A DNA stretch of 64,000 nt from Brachionus plicatilis (Eukaryota; Rotifera; Eurotatoria; Ploima; Brachionidae). The DNA lies in contig QEOQ01000191.1 in assembly GCA_010279815.1 (NCBI GenBank), positions 805,007 through 869,006 on the forward strand, read 5' to 3'. Below the pieces are notes generated by a model. That model was not told the origin of the DNA. It saw only the letters and a list, made by a program, of their open reading frames with translations, and made no database searches. This document shows, one piece after another, positions 1 to 11,017 of this stretch; the first letter of the stretch is position 1, and each line of letters begins with the position of its first letter. Both the position numbers and the translations under genes were made by a program.

Positions 1-56
1 TTTTTTATTTAATCTGAAGGAGCTTTAGCTCGGTACAAATATACAAATAAATAAAT
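1..56 (+). mobile_element. 3' end and AAAT-tail of a LINE (non-LTR retrotransposon)
   Basis: The window opens inside a LINE 3' end. Positions 10-30 read through a C-terminal NLKEL-stop and match exactly, in reverse complement, positions 60730-60750, where the same peptide end and stop are seen. Here the stop is followed by a short 3' UTR and an (AAAT)n tail, typical of LINEs. The body lies outside the window. The family assignment is inferred from the two copies only. Confidence 0.6.
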
Positions 57-111
57 AAATAATAATTAGCTTTACTTTACTTTAGTAATTTATCAATAAA
101 ACAATTGAAAA

Positions 112-653
112 ATGATGTATCCCGACACAAATGATGTATCCCGAGTTCGGAGGACAGCGAACCTAGTAGTGAAGAAACATACGAAGTGGCTCCACGACAA
201 ACTCGCCCTATATATCCTTCTGAATGCAATAAAGCATCATTCGTTCAACAGACTGTCAAGAATAGTAGGTGAAAAAGAGAGACTATCAATTAATGGTTGA
301 AGGCTTGCAATTAAAGGAAGCAACCCAATATATTACTCAACTAGACTCAGTAAAATGGCCAAGAGAAAATACTCGAAAAACTCAAGAGGGCGAAAAAAGA
401 TACTACACCTGCTTAAAAGGATGTCCTAAAAGATTATTCTTGCTACTGAATGCGGAATCAGAAAATGTTAGTGTGTTTGTATCGAATGATGAACCCTGTA
501 GAAACAATTCAACCCAAAAGTGGTCGTGGTAGACCCAAGAAAAGTGTCAACGATTTTCAAGCCACTCAATCAAAAAAAAGAGCTGCTTTAAACAATAATC
601 AAAATGATGCTGATCATGTTCATGAGTCGCGCAATAAAAGAAGAAAAAAATAA
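112..653 (+). pseudogene. FLYWCH-like zinc-finger / AT-hook fragment, frameshifted, probably transposon-derived
   Basis: Three overlapping short reading frames together look like the N-terminal DNA-binding part of a transposase-type protein. One frame (269-532) contains YYTCLKGCPKRLFLLL, a C-x3-C arrangement like FLYWCH/WRKY-type fingers of Mutator-like transposases, but the expected His pair is not visible (EPCRN instead). The next frame (about 500-653) carries an AT-hook (GRGRPKK) and a basic tail (RNKRRKK) before a stop. A frameshift separates the two. No catalytic domain follows. A diverged host gene exon is the alternative. Confidence 0.4.
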
Positions 654-1293
654 GTACTCATTTTTTTAATTAGTATTTTTTATTTTCTTGTTTATCAAAT
701 AATTTCTTTTTCTAGTAAAAAATATTTTTATATAGTGTTTTGTCTTTTTATCTATTAGTTAATAAAAATATCTAGTTGATTTCATCTTTTTTATCTTTTA
801 ATATAATATCTAGTAAATTTCACCTTTTTATCTATTATAATAAATCCTATGCCAAATTATTGTACTGTTCTCATACCCAATAAGTCTTTTTATTTTAATT
901 TTAGGATTATTTTTCTAATTGTTAAAATATCTAAAAATATTACATTGGTCTTAAAAAATAAAAAATAAATAGAATAAATTCAAGATTCGATAGTTTTAAC
1001 TTTAAGAAATGGCAAAATAATGATTCATTCTGAATTTTTTATTTTGCAATCTGTTTACCTATTATAAAAATATTGTTTGGTAAAAAGGATAGGGAGACAA
1101 TCCTTGTTAAACTTTTACCTGAAAAATTCTACAAACACCCAAATTAAAATAAAGGATAATTAATTTATATCAAATGTAATATCTTGAGTGAATTCCTTAA
1201 TGATTTAACTTTGGACTCTCGATTTCATTGCATGTAGCCTTTAAAGTCTGATTTAAAAGAAACGAAATATTTGAAATTCTTCTTCAGCACATG
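654..1293. other. AT-rich spacer upstream of the phosphodiesterase gene
   Basis: Low-complexity A/T sequence with no coding potential that I can see. The diverged phrase 'tctagt(a/t)' recurs at about 770-830 (ATCTAGTTGATTTC, ATCTAGTAAATTTC), a weak short tandem similarity. Confidence 0.4.
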
Positions 1294-1300
1294 TATAAAA
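1294..1300 (+). promoter_or_regulatory. Candidate TATA box of the phosphodiesterase gene
   Basis: TATAAAA lies 109 bp before the start codon in an AT-rich background, so chance occurrence is likely. It is the nearest full TATA match upstream of the ATG. Confidence 0.3.
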
Positions 1301-1402
1301 AGGTTAAATTGAAAAATTTAGCTATTAAAAGGACTGTCTTTTAGAAAATATTTAAAAAAAAAATTTTTCAATTGAGTTTTATTCTGATATAAAAATTTAA
1401 AA

Positions 1403-4400
1403 ATGGAGTCTAATAAAAAGTCAGACACAGATTTGGACGATTCAGAAAACGAGAAATTTGTCGAGTCATGGTTGAACGAGCATCCAAGTTGGTTTGAAAT
1501 GTACGTACTTGAAAATATGGATCTGAATACTGTGGAAAAATGGCTTCGAATTAATGACAAAAAAATTTGCAAATGCAATTTTCTCAATGATTCCAATGGT
1601 AAAAATGCATTTGCAAGGCGCAAATCTTGTATTCCCGGCGTAGTTGCTGAAAATGGACATGAAACTCTGCAATGCTCACAAAAAGAAAATACCATGCATA
1701 AGCCGAATAGAAGCGAAGGGAACAAGTATATCAATAACTTGGCACGATCATCATCCTTTGACTCGCTATTCTTTGAAAAAATGAGCAAAAAAATTGACGA
1801 CGAAGAAAATAATAAAGTTATCTTTAACCTTGAAGAAGATGGCATTGATCAAGATGAATTTATGGTGAATATGAACATTTTAGAAAGATCAGTTTTTTCA
1901 AAAACAGATTCGGCATCAAATTCTCAACTTTTGAAGTTGCTCAAGTCTAAAATTAAGCTGCCGAATATTGGCAAAAAATTGAGTTTGATGGAAAAAATGG
2001 ACGAAAAGAAAAAAATTTGTGGAAATATGTTCGAGCTGTTGGTCATGGTCATACAGGATACGGCAAGAGAGGTTTTGCCCAAAGAAGCATCCGAGACGAT
2101 CAAGACTAACCTTAAGGTCTTGGTTAATTGTGAATATTCATCAGTTCTTTTGTTTGATAAAATTCACAATAAGCTTTATTCGTACTGTTATGATCAACTT
2201 TTTTCCAAATGCAATGAATCTGAAGATTTTCTTTTCCATGATTTAGGAACGCAAATTGACGCTAATTGTGCATTGTTGAGAAATGTCATTCGTAAAGGAA
2301 AAACAATAATGCTAAATCCTGACCAGGTAAATATTTGAATTATTTAATCAAAAAAATTTTAAACATCAACCAATGTTACCTTTTTCACGTACTAAGTTTT
2401 AATTGAAAAAATTTTCTCTAAATTATCTTAAATGATAGGCTCACTTAATTATTTTTGCCTCAATAGTTATGATATATAAACTAGAATTTTTGGTTGAAGT
2501 CGTAAAATTAAAAATTAAAAATAAAATAAAGTTTTTTTAAATTTTGATAAGCGAGATTTGATTCAATTTGAAAATTTTCAAATAAAACCGATTTAGAATC
2601 GAATAAAATAATTTGGATTTACTGAAAATAGACTCTAAATAATAATTATAATAAAATGTGTGATTATAAAATTCTTATGTGAATATTTATTTTTTGTGAC
2701 CAAAAAAATATTCCATTAAATTTTTAATTTCAAAAATGATCAAAATATTTAAATGTGCATTTAGATTTGATTGCAATTTTTGAAATTACAGTCCTTTTTC
2801 TTAAGTTTTAAAAATAAATACAATTTTTGGTGAAATTTCAGATTTAGAAAATTTTGAAAATATTTTGAATGTGTAACTTAGTTTCATAGCTGGATTTAAA
2901 TTTTTTAAAGAATCAAAGTTTTATTTTTAAAACTATAATTTCTGAGTTTAAATCAAGTTGCGCATTTAAAAAATTTCAGCATTTTTGGGATGTGAAATTC
3001 CATCAGAAATTTTTTTGTTGTCTTTTATATTCAATTAAATTTTTTTCCATAATAAAAATAATAAAACTTATTAAAAAAATTTTTCAACATAAATTAAATG
3101 ATCATTGAAATTATTTAATAATTATTGAAAAATTTTTTTTGGCTTAAACGTTTTTTTTATTTTTAATTGTATCTTGAAGATCATTTTATTTTCAAACATC
3201 TCTATTTTGTTCTTCTCAATGTAAGACTTATAAAAATTATCATATAAAATTTAAATGAAAATTTGTTTTATTCTTTCCTATCGATCGATACAAATTTACT
3301 ATTATCTTCTGTTCACTTTTTTAAATTTATAATCGGGCATTTATTGATACTTATTAATTAAATTTCGGAAAATTTTTAAAATTTATAATTGGAAAAATTA
3401 AAATTAAAAAAATGAAATTAGAAATTTTAAGCATTTAAGTTTTTTTTGGGCCATGAAGTCGAAAGTAATTTTAAATCTAAAAAAATTTAAATATGTGATA
3501 TTTGAAAATCAGCCTTGAGAAGAAATCAAGCAATTGTAAACATTTGTTTATTTAAATTTTTGTTTGATTTCGGAAAAAAAAATCTAAGAATATATTTAAA
3601 AAAAGGCTTAGATAAATTAAAAATATTTCTACTTACTTGAATTCCACAAAAAAGCTAGAAATAAAAAGGTCTACTTCCTAACTCTATTTTTTAATATTTT
3701 TTAATATTTTCACTTAAAATAAAAGAAGAAAAGATGAAATATTTTTATCAAATTTTCGATAAAATTTGAAAAAATGAAAAATACAACATTTTAATGAGAC
3801 TTTTATGATTTGTGTAAATCAATAATTTAATATTTTCAAATGGCCTTATTACATTTATTAATTAATTAATTCTCAAAAAGCAAATATATTTTAAAAATTT
3901 ATCTAATTTAAAAAAATGTAACTAATTTCCTCCGTCATAATGATTCTCATTTCCTCATCGAATTCGAATTACAAAATAGGACTCAAATAAAATAATTTCA
4001 AAACTTTTGAAATTCATACGAATATTCAAGTTACCATGCATAAAAAAATATTTAAATTTTATAAGAGAAAATTCAAGTAATCAATAAACAAGTTTTTGCC
4101 TAAAAAAATTGGTGACTTTCCTGTTTTTCGCTCATGATTCTAAAAGTAGTTTTAATTTTAGCCATTAGTGTCATGATTAGGTTTTTAAACAAAAGAACAA
4201 CTTTGTACAAAATTCGAATATTTTAAATACCTGATAAATCCTGATCTTGCTTAATATCTGGAATTCTATATTGGCAAAAAAGTAAATACAAAAATTAATC
4301 AAAACTTAAGTAGATTGAGTTTATTAATATTTTTTAGGGAAAATTCATGAAAATTTAAAAATTTATACTAAACTATATTTAGATTAATAAATCGCTTAAA

Positions 4401-7400
4401 ATGAATTTCAAAATAAAAAATAATTTTTAATTACAGGTTAAATCTATGCGCTATGACTTGGTATTTGAAAAACGAACAGACATAAAAATAAACTCTGTAC
4501 TTTGTATTCCGATCAAAAATGTTGACCAAGAAGTTATTGGGGTGGTTCAATTGGCAAATAAAATTGATAACAATGGCCGATTTTGCAGCAGTGATCTTCA
4601 AATTTTAAAGCATTACATCGAGTATTGTGGAACTATTTTGGTAAAATCTCAAATGTATTACTTGTGCGCCTATGAATATGAACGATGTCAGTGTTTGCTC
4701 GAAGTTCTGCATGGTTTGTTCAAGGAGCAGACTGATTTGGAAAAAATATTTTACACAATAATCGAAAAAGCTCAGATTTTGCTCAAATGCGAAAATTGTC
4801 TCATACTTATACAAACAGATTTGGGCGAAAGTGAAGAAAAAAAATCATTTGACGTTTACCAAATTGATGCCAAGCCTATACACAGTGTTTTAGACAATCA
4901 AGTGGTCATATCTCATGATTTGGTAAATTACGTCCTAACTACAGGAGAATCAGTCAACTTAAAAAGTCCTTACTCAGATCCAAGATTTGATCCAAACGTT
5001 GACTTAGGTTTCGATTCTTTGACAAGCAACAAACTTTTGATGCCCATCAAAAATTTGGAGGGTGAGCCAATAGGATGTATTCGGGTTCTAAACCGAATCG
5101 ACAACCAGCCATTTGACGAAAATGATGAACAATTGCTGGAAGCTTTTTGCATATTCTGTGGTCTAGGCATCACCAATACTTTGATGTTCAGAAAATTGGA
5201 AAAAAGTGTTGCTGAAAAATCAGTTGCATTCGATGTCCTGTCCTACCATGCCAACTATCCAAAGATTGAAATGGAAGCTTTTGTGGAAAAATTGCCTCCT
5301 AATGAGCGATTTTTCACAATTAATCCTTTGATCCATGTAGACTATTTATGTTCGTACAGATTTGACGATTTCTCTCTAGATCACGACGAAATGGTTGTTG
5401 CCAGTTATGAAATGTTCAAAAGACTTGGTTTAATTAAATCATTTAAAATAGACAAAAAGACTTTGTTTCAGTTTTTACTAACTGTAAGAAAAAATTATCG
5501 TGATGTTGAGTTTCACAATTGGTCACATGCTTTTAATGTTTGCCAGAACATGTTTGCCATTTTTATGGTAAGAAAAATTAGAAATTAAGTAAAAAATTTT
5601 AAGCTTTTATCCAAGAACTCGAAGATTTCAAAATATTTACAGGATACCGAAAAAATGGCCTTAATGGTCGGCTGCTTGTGTCACGATCTAGATCACCGAG
5701 GAACAAATAATCTTTTTCAAATTGAGTAAGATTTTTTTTCGTAAAAAAGCATATGCTAAGTCATTAAGTCAAATCAACTTAACTTTAACACACTGTGGAA
5801 AAGGAAAATAATTATTGTAGAAGCAATTTTTATATTTTCGAGGAGCAAATTATTATTTTTTAGAAGAAAAAAAAAGAAGCAATTATTATATTAATTAGGA
5901 GCAGAAACATTTTTTATTAGAAGCAAAATTAAAATAAAATAAGGCTGAGTATTTTATCTTTGGTTTTTGTTAGCATTGTGAAGTTTCGTTCAAAAAGTTC
6001 AATTCAAAATCTTAAATTCGTATTTATATTTTGAATGGAATGAAGTGATAAAATAAAAATTTAGCACATGATGTAACAAAAAATGTTACAGGACTTGCTC
6101 AAAAAAAAAACAAAAAAAAAATTTCAATTAACCAATTATTGATTTTCCAAAAAAACTGAATGAATGTTAAGTTGGTTTTGAAATAAAAATTTCGAAATTT
6201 AAAATTAAATCTTTACAAAAATTTTAAAATATTGCAAATAAAACTTCTTTTTTCACAAAGACAAATAAATGTTCTTAAATTTGATTGATTTTAAAAGTCG
6301 ATGATTAATTAAAAGAAAACTTTCAGAATTTACTTTCAAGGCTACTTGGTGTAACAACTTTTGTTACACATTGTTACATATTTTACAGGAGCAAATTTTT
6401 TGCATTCATCGAAAAATTTCAATTAAGAACTTTTTTCTTGAACTTTTTGAACTATTTGAACAAAACTTCACAATGCTGTTTTTGTTGGTATCCTTGAGCT
6501 TTCGACTCGATCATTGTGTTCAATCACTTTTAAATACAACGTTACTTGTAGGCTATTTCGATGCACAAGAACTTGAAGTAGCACTTCAAATAATTTTTGT
6601 TTCTTTTGCATGTTACTAATGTTACTAATGACTCATAAGTTTTGAATGGGTCATAAGGAAGATTTTCACCTCTCCATCTTTTTTGGTGTTGGTGAGTCAA
6701 CATCGTCCTCAGTATCGTTTCCATCATTCGCTCTTCTGTCAATAATAGATTCAGAGGATGCCTCATTCGATTCAATTATTTGATATATTTCTTTTCAAAA
6801 AGCAATTTTGTTTTTATTTGGATAAGCACTTTGAATAATTTGGATAACTCCAGAATTTTTTAGAAAAAGCAATATTTGCTGATGCTAAAAATTAATTAAT
6901 TAGCTGATGAGTAAAAACTTATCAATTTATCTTTGATACTCATGAATTAATTCTGCTCCTGTTTCCAATAAAAAAAGCTGCTATAAATAACTTAGATATT
7001 TTTTGATTTTATGTACGAAAAAAAAATATTTGATATAAAAAATAATAAATTTGATCCAATAGAAAATATAAGCGCTGTGGAAAATAATCAATCAACCGCC
7101 TTCCTGACTTATGACTTAGATTTTTGGTACATGCTTGAATTAAAAAAGACTTAGAGAATCAAATTTTTATCAGATTAAAAGAATTAGATTTTCTACAAGA
7201 TCGTCTGATTTTCAAAGCCTAAAATCAATTTTAAAATTTAAGAATTTATTAATTTTGAATTTCAAATTATTAAGTATTTATTTTTAATTTCTTTTTGAAA
7301 CCGCTTGTTATATTTTTGCAAGGCTTCGAAACCAGGATTAGAAAATAGGATGTTTCTACCTTATATATAGATTAACGGGTTAATTTAAAATAAAATAATC

Positions 7401-9240
7401 TAATAAAATGATTCATTTTTAAAGTTTAATGTAAAGAGATTATAAAATTTAGCATTTAAATTTTATTTTAAATTTTAAAAATGTTAAACTTTATATTTTA
7501 GGCCTATATTTAAAACAATTTTTTATATTTAAAAAAAAAGATTATCGCCTTAACTGAGTTATGGCGAAAATAATTATTAACTTTATCTCAAAAAACCAAT
7601 TTAACTAGATCAATAAAATTTTTTTATTGAATTTAGGAGGATAAATTCTATGTTAAAAAATTGTCGTAAGATTGACTAAATAAAAATACCATTAAAATAT
7701 TAATCACTTCTTTAACAAAATAAATGCTTTTATTTTGTGAAAAATTTCATAATTTAATACAAAAAATGTAACATTTCAATATTTCTAAAAAGAATTTCAC
7801 TTTTTTTATAAAAAATTTATTCTAGCAAAAATTTTATTAAAAACAATCTTAGCCCTTCAAAATTATTATTTAATAAAATAATGAAATTAATGATCAAATT
7901 TTAAAAATTAAAAAAGTTTTTTATTAATTTATGGTTTTGTGAAATTAACTACAAAATGATAAAAAGAACAGAAAAAAATGTAAAAAAATTGAAAGACTTT
8001 TTTTCTAAATGTTAAAACATAATTCTGTAAATACAACTTAGTGCAACATTCAAAGTATCACCAAATTTGCAGAATTTCGCAGGAATTAAATTTCAATATA
8101 ATCGAGCGTAGGACATTTTGCAGAGATTTTGTACATCATTAGCAGACTTTTACAGTTGATGCATATTTGAATGTTGCACCATTCTGCATTCACAGAATTA
8201 ATTTTAAACTTTTAGAAAAAAAGCTATTTAATTTTTTACACTTTGTTCTGTTCTTTTGTACTGAACTTCACACAACCTTAATTTATATTGAATTCTTACT
8301 ATATAAATATGCTTTTTCGTTAAATTTTACCTTTAAAAAAATATTTAAAGCCTATTTTTAATAGAAACTTTTGATAACTAATTATTTTTGCTTCTACTTA
8401 TAACAGAGTTTTTTAAACTAATTATTTCAACTAAGATAAATCATGTAGTCTATACATTTAGTCATTATGAAAAATTAATTAAAAATCTTTGCATAGAAGT
8501 CAATCGCCAGTGTCTCAACTATACGGCACTAAGGCCACAATGGAAAAACACCACTTCAATCATTGTATAATGATTTTAAACTCGCCTGGTCACAAAATAT
8601 TCGCCAATGTTAAACCAAAAATCTATCAATTATTAATCAGTTTAATCAAAGAGGCTATTTTGGCAACAGATGTAGCCGATCACATGGAGTAAGCTTTTTA
8701 AAACTTATAAATTTCAATTTAAGAACTATTTTAATTTTAAAGCATCCGAAAAGACTTTAGTAATTTGGTGCGAAGCAAAAATGTAGACTGGAATGAAGAA
8801 TCTAATAAAATATTATTAAGAAAAAATTTGATGACTGGTAGAGATTTAAAAATAAGAAAATTTTCTTTTTATTAATTTTTTTTAAAGCTTGCGACTTGGC
8901 ATCAGCGGCAAAACCATGGAAAACTCATAAAAGCGTGGTAAATCAAGTAATTAAGGAATTTTTTGCTCAAGGAGTCCGAGAGCGGACTGAATTGAATATT
9001 GAGCCGACTGAGATAATGGACGAAAGACGATCAGATCAGCTTCCACGCTTACAAATGGGATGGATAGACGCTGTTTGTTTCCCGCTGTATCAAAATTTAG
9101 CCCTTTTATGTGATTCATTTAATGGTCATTTAGATCGGTTGAAAGAAAATCGATTAAACTGGTCTCTACTAAATGAAAAAATAAAGTTAAGTCAAATTAA
9201 AGAACCAAATAAAAGCCATTATTTAAACGGTAGGTCGTAA
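1403..9240 (+). CDS. Dual-GAF 3',5'-cyclic nucleotide phosphodiesterase, PDE5/PDE11 type (6 exons, 934 aa)
   Basis: Hydrolyses cGMP and/or cAMP; GAF domains bind cyclic nucleotide allosterically in this family. Exons read as 1403-2326, 4437-5567, 5616-5725, 8497-8688, 8743-8837 and 8888-9240. All joins are GT..AG and in phase. An in-frame TGA at 1385 precedes the ATG. The N-terminus has the [10 protein letters not shown] motif seen before GAF-A in this family and a basic RRKS site (possible kinase target). GAF-A is about residues 208-385, GAF-B about 400-570, and the catalytic domain about 625-920. In GAF-B the NKFDE-type motif is [13 protein letters not shown]; in GAF-A it is [14 protein letters not shown], with the final E lost. 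The catalytic HNWSHAFN lies at about 668 and the metal-binding signature [10 protein letters not shown] at about 708. The purine-selecting Gln sits in LQMGWID. 'ELNIEPT' resembles PDE5, while 'LPRLQ..WID..C.PLYQ' resembles PDE11, so the subfamily is not settled. The 48-nt intron (5568-5615) was placed using family spacing. Confidence 0.93.
2327..4436 (+). other. Phosphodiesterase intron 1
   Basis: Phase-0 intron of 2110 nt inside GAF-A, with donor CAG|GTAAAT and acceptor TTACAG|GTT. Contents are A/T low-complexity sequence. No transposon or exon is recognised. Confidence 0.85.
6640..6790 (-). pseudogene. Coding-like acidic fragment of unknown origin inside the intron
   Basis: On the minus strand one frame reads an acidic, Ser-rich stretch ([16 protein letters not shown], then [17 protein letters not shown] and a stop) whose composition looks protein-coding against an AT background. 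I do not recognise it. A transposon-borne or retrocopied fragment is the likeliest source. Confidence 0.25.
7365..7523 (+). repeat. Dispersed repeat, copy 1
   Basis: About 160 bp that re-occurs in the same orientation at 10511-10670. Both start ATATAGATTAACGGGTT and share AAAATTTAGCATTTAAATTT and CCTATATTTAAAACAATTT. Confidence 0.75.
8041..8179. mobile_element. Small MITE-like element
   Basis: GTGCAACATTCAAA at the left is repeated inverted at the right end (TTTGAATGTTGCAC), 139 bp in all. No coding capacity and no clear target duplication, so the class is unknown. Confidence 0.4.
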
Positions 9241-9333
9241 TCAATTGAAATTAATCTACTTAAATTTAATGTGTATTTTATTTTTATAAAATGTTTATAG
9301 TATTATTTAGAGTGTAATTTTAATTGTTGATTA

Positions 9334-9339
9334 AATAAA
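9334..9339 (+). terminator. Poly(A) signal of the phosphodiesterase gene
   Basis: AATAAA 94 bp past the stop codon. Confidence 0.5.
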
Positions 9340-9659
9340 TTTTAGATCTCTATATTTAAAACATTTTAAACAAGTTTATTTTAATTTCCTTGATTATTTC
9401 AAAATTTTTTTGTCATATTAATTTTTGTTTTCAAATGCAATACTCAGTTTTGATTTAAAAATTTTCTATCCTAATTTTTAATTTTATTTATTTTTTATTT
9501 TGAAAATTTTTTAAAGATTCAATTTTTCAATTAAAATAAATTGATTTTTAACTAGATTTTTAAAACTTATTAAGATTCAAATACTGCTTTTGAATTAAAT
9601 TTTACTTTGAATGTCTTCTTATTTAAATATCAAAAGATAAATATCAAAAGTCAAATATA

Positions 9660-10150
9660 ATAAAATGAATCAAAGACCCTTTCACTGAAAGCGACAAAAA
9701 TAAAATAAAAACAGATGCAGAAAGCTTGGACTCACTACGCTACAAATGAGAAGAACAAGAGGAGATATAAAAAATTTATTTAGAAATTTTTTAAAATAAA
9801 ATAACTTCTTTCAGGAGAAGTAAAAATAAAAACACGAAGAATAAAAAAATATGTTCATAAAAATTTGAATAAAAAATATAACAGAGTAATCGAAACAAAA
9901 AGAGAGGATATTGCCACGAACTCCCTGATATCCAGAAGCTCCTACTGGTCATAGAGGCCAATTTAGACGCGAATTAGTGAGATGTTGTGACCCTGGACAA
10001 AAGTTTTTCAACAAATGAATAGCAAACACCTGGACTAGACAAGCACTTCGAAACCACCACAGGGCATCATCTACTGTTGACGATCTCCGCATTATTCAGT
10101 TCATCCAAATTTTAAATATATTTCTTAAAGGAAAAGACAGATTGGGTATT
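9660..10150 (+). pseudogene. Degenerate coding remnant, probably of a transposable element
   Basis: A GC-richer patch (especially 9900-10130) in AT-rich spacer. One frame reads RGQFRRELVRCC and another, further on, QALRNHHRASSTVDDLRIIQ, interrupted by stops and frameshifts. The composition says 'old coding sequence', but I cannot name the family. Confidence 0.35.
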
Positions 10151-10154
10151 GCCT

Positions 10155-10243
10155 GTTATGTGACCAAAGGGGGTCATGTAATATGTGACCTGATGACTCT
10201 TGTCAGTTTGGTGACCGGAAATATTTTTTTCGGGTCACATAAC
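10155..10243. repeat. Short inverted repeat with GTTATGTGACC arms
   Basis: GTTATGTGACC at 10155-10165 is perfectly inverted at 10233-10243 (GGTCACATAAC). A third partial copy (ATATGTGACC) lies between them. It could be a tiny MITE or a cruciform-forming site. Confidence 0.45.
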
Positions 10244-10252
10244 TAAGCGCCG

Positions 10253-10282
10253 AAAATAACATCCTACTTTTTGATTTGGTAT
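10253..10282 (+). repeat. 30-bp repeat, copy 1
   Basis: A 30-bp block containing ATAACATCCTACTTTTTGAT. It recurs with one mismatch at 12019-12048. Confidence 0.7.
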
Positions 10283-10452
10283 AAAAATTAAATTTTTTAA
10301 TAGAAAATCATAAATCTTGGTTAAATTACTGATTTTTTCTGTTTTTTGAGGAATTTTGGTTTATATATCATGTTAATTCAAAAATTCATTTAAAAATTAA
10401 ACTCAAATTGCCTAATATAATTTTGAAATTTTTTTTATCAATTTTTTAAAGG

Positions 10453-10500
10453 TCGTCTTTGGGTGTTTTTACTCGAATTAAATAAATAAATAAAATAAAT
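10453..10500 (+). mobile_element. Solo 3' tail of the LINE family seen intact-ish at 31.0-32.5 kb
   Basis: GGTCGTCTTTGGGTGTTTTTACTCGAATT followed by (AAAT)n closely matches the 3' end of the LINE ending near 32540 (CGTCGCCTTTTGGTGTTTTACTCGAATT plus AAAT repeats, split here at the shared GTGTTTT). Only the tail is present, as in 5'-truncated LINE insertions. Confidence 0.65.
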
Positions 10501-10510
10501 TAATTGCCAA

Positions 10511-10670
10511 ATATAGATTAACGGGTTTATTTTTAAAAAAAATATCTAATAAAATGATTTATTTTTGAAAGATTAATATAAAGAGAATGTAAAATTTAGC
10601 ATTTAAATTTTATTTTAAATTTTAAAAATGTTAAACCTCATATGCTTAACCTATATTTAAAACAATTTTT
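10511..10670 (+). repeat. Dispersed repeat, copy 2
   Basis: Counterpart of 7365-7523. It directly follows the LINE tail, so the repeat may have been the insertion target. Confidence 0.75.
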
Positions 10671-10966
10671 AAAATTTTATTTTTTTCTGACTGTGCCAAC
10701 TATTTTTGCTTATTTATTTTAAAATTACACCTTTTAACATAGCACCAAATTTTAGCAAAGACACCTGTAAAAGAATCTATTTTAATTTGACTTTAAAGAA
10801 TAAATTGATATTTAAATACAACAGTTACGATGCTTACCTTTTAAAAGAATTTTAAATATATTTGCACATTAAAAGTTTGTAATTAACAAATTAAGTGGGC
10901 TAAAGAACATTTAGAAGCACATATAGACTGTTTACTCAGAGATTAATAAAGTTAGACCATCGAGCT

Positions 10967-10974
10967 TATAAAAA
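10967..10974 (+). promoter_or_regulatory. TATA box of the first SLC1 gene
   Basis: TATAAAAA 51 bp before the start codon, in a slightly more mixed context (CGAGCTTATAAAAAGG). The spacing would give a 5' UTR of about 20 nt. Confidence 0.45.
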
Positions 10975-11017
10975 GGTCTAGCAGATAGCGATCTAAAGCA
11001 CTAAATTAATTTCACTA

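Larger units (their letters stand above)
5726..8496 (+). other. Phosphodiesterase intron 3 with transposon debris
   Basis: A 2771-nt intron splitting a Glu codon inside the catalytic core, between FQI-E and [10 protein letters not shown]. It contains a coding-like fragment on - (6640-6775), a small element with terminal inverted repeats (8041-8179) and one copy of a dispersed repeat (7365-7523). Confidence 0.85.

Noticed and set aside
1318..1845. 175-aa minus-strand frame
   Set aside because: Antisense shadow of phosphodiesterase exon 1, Ser/Phe-rich.
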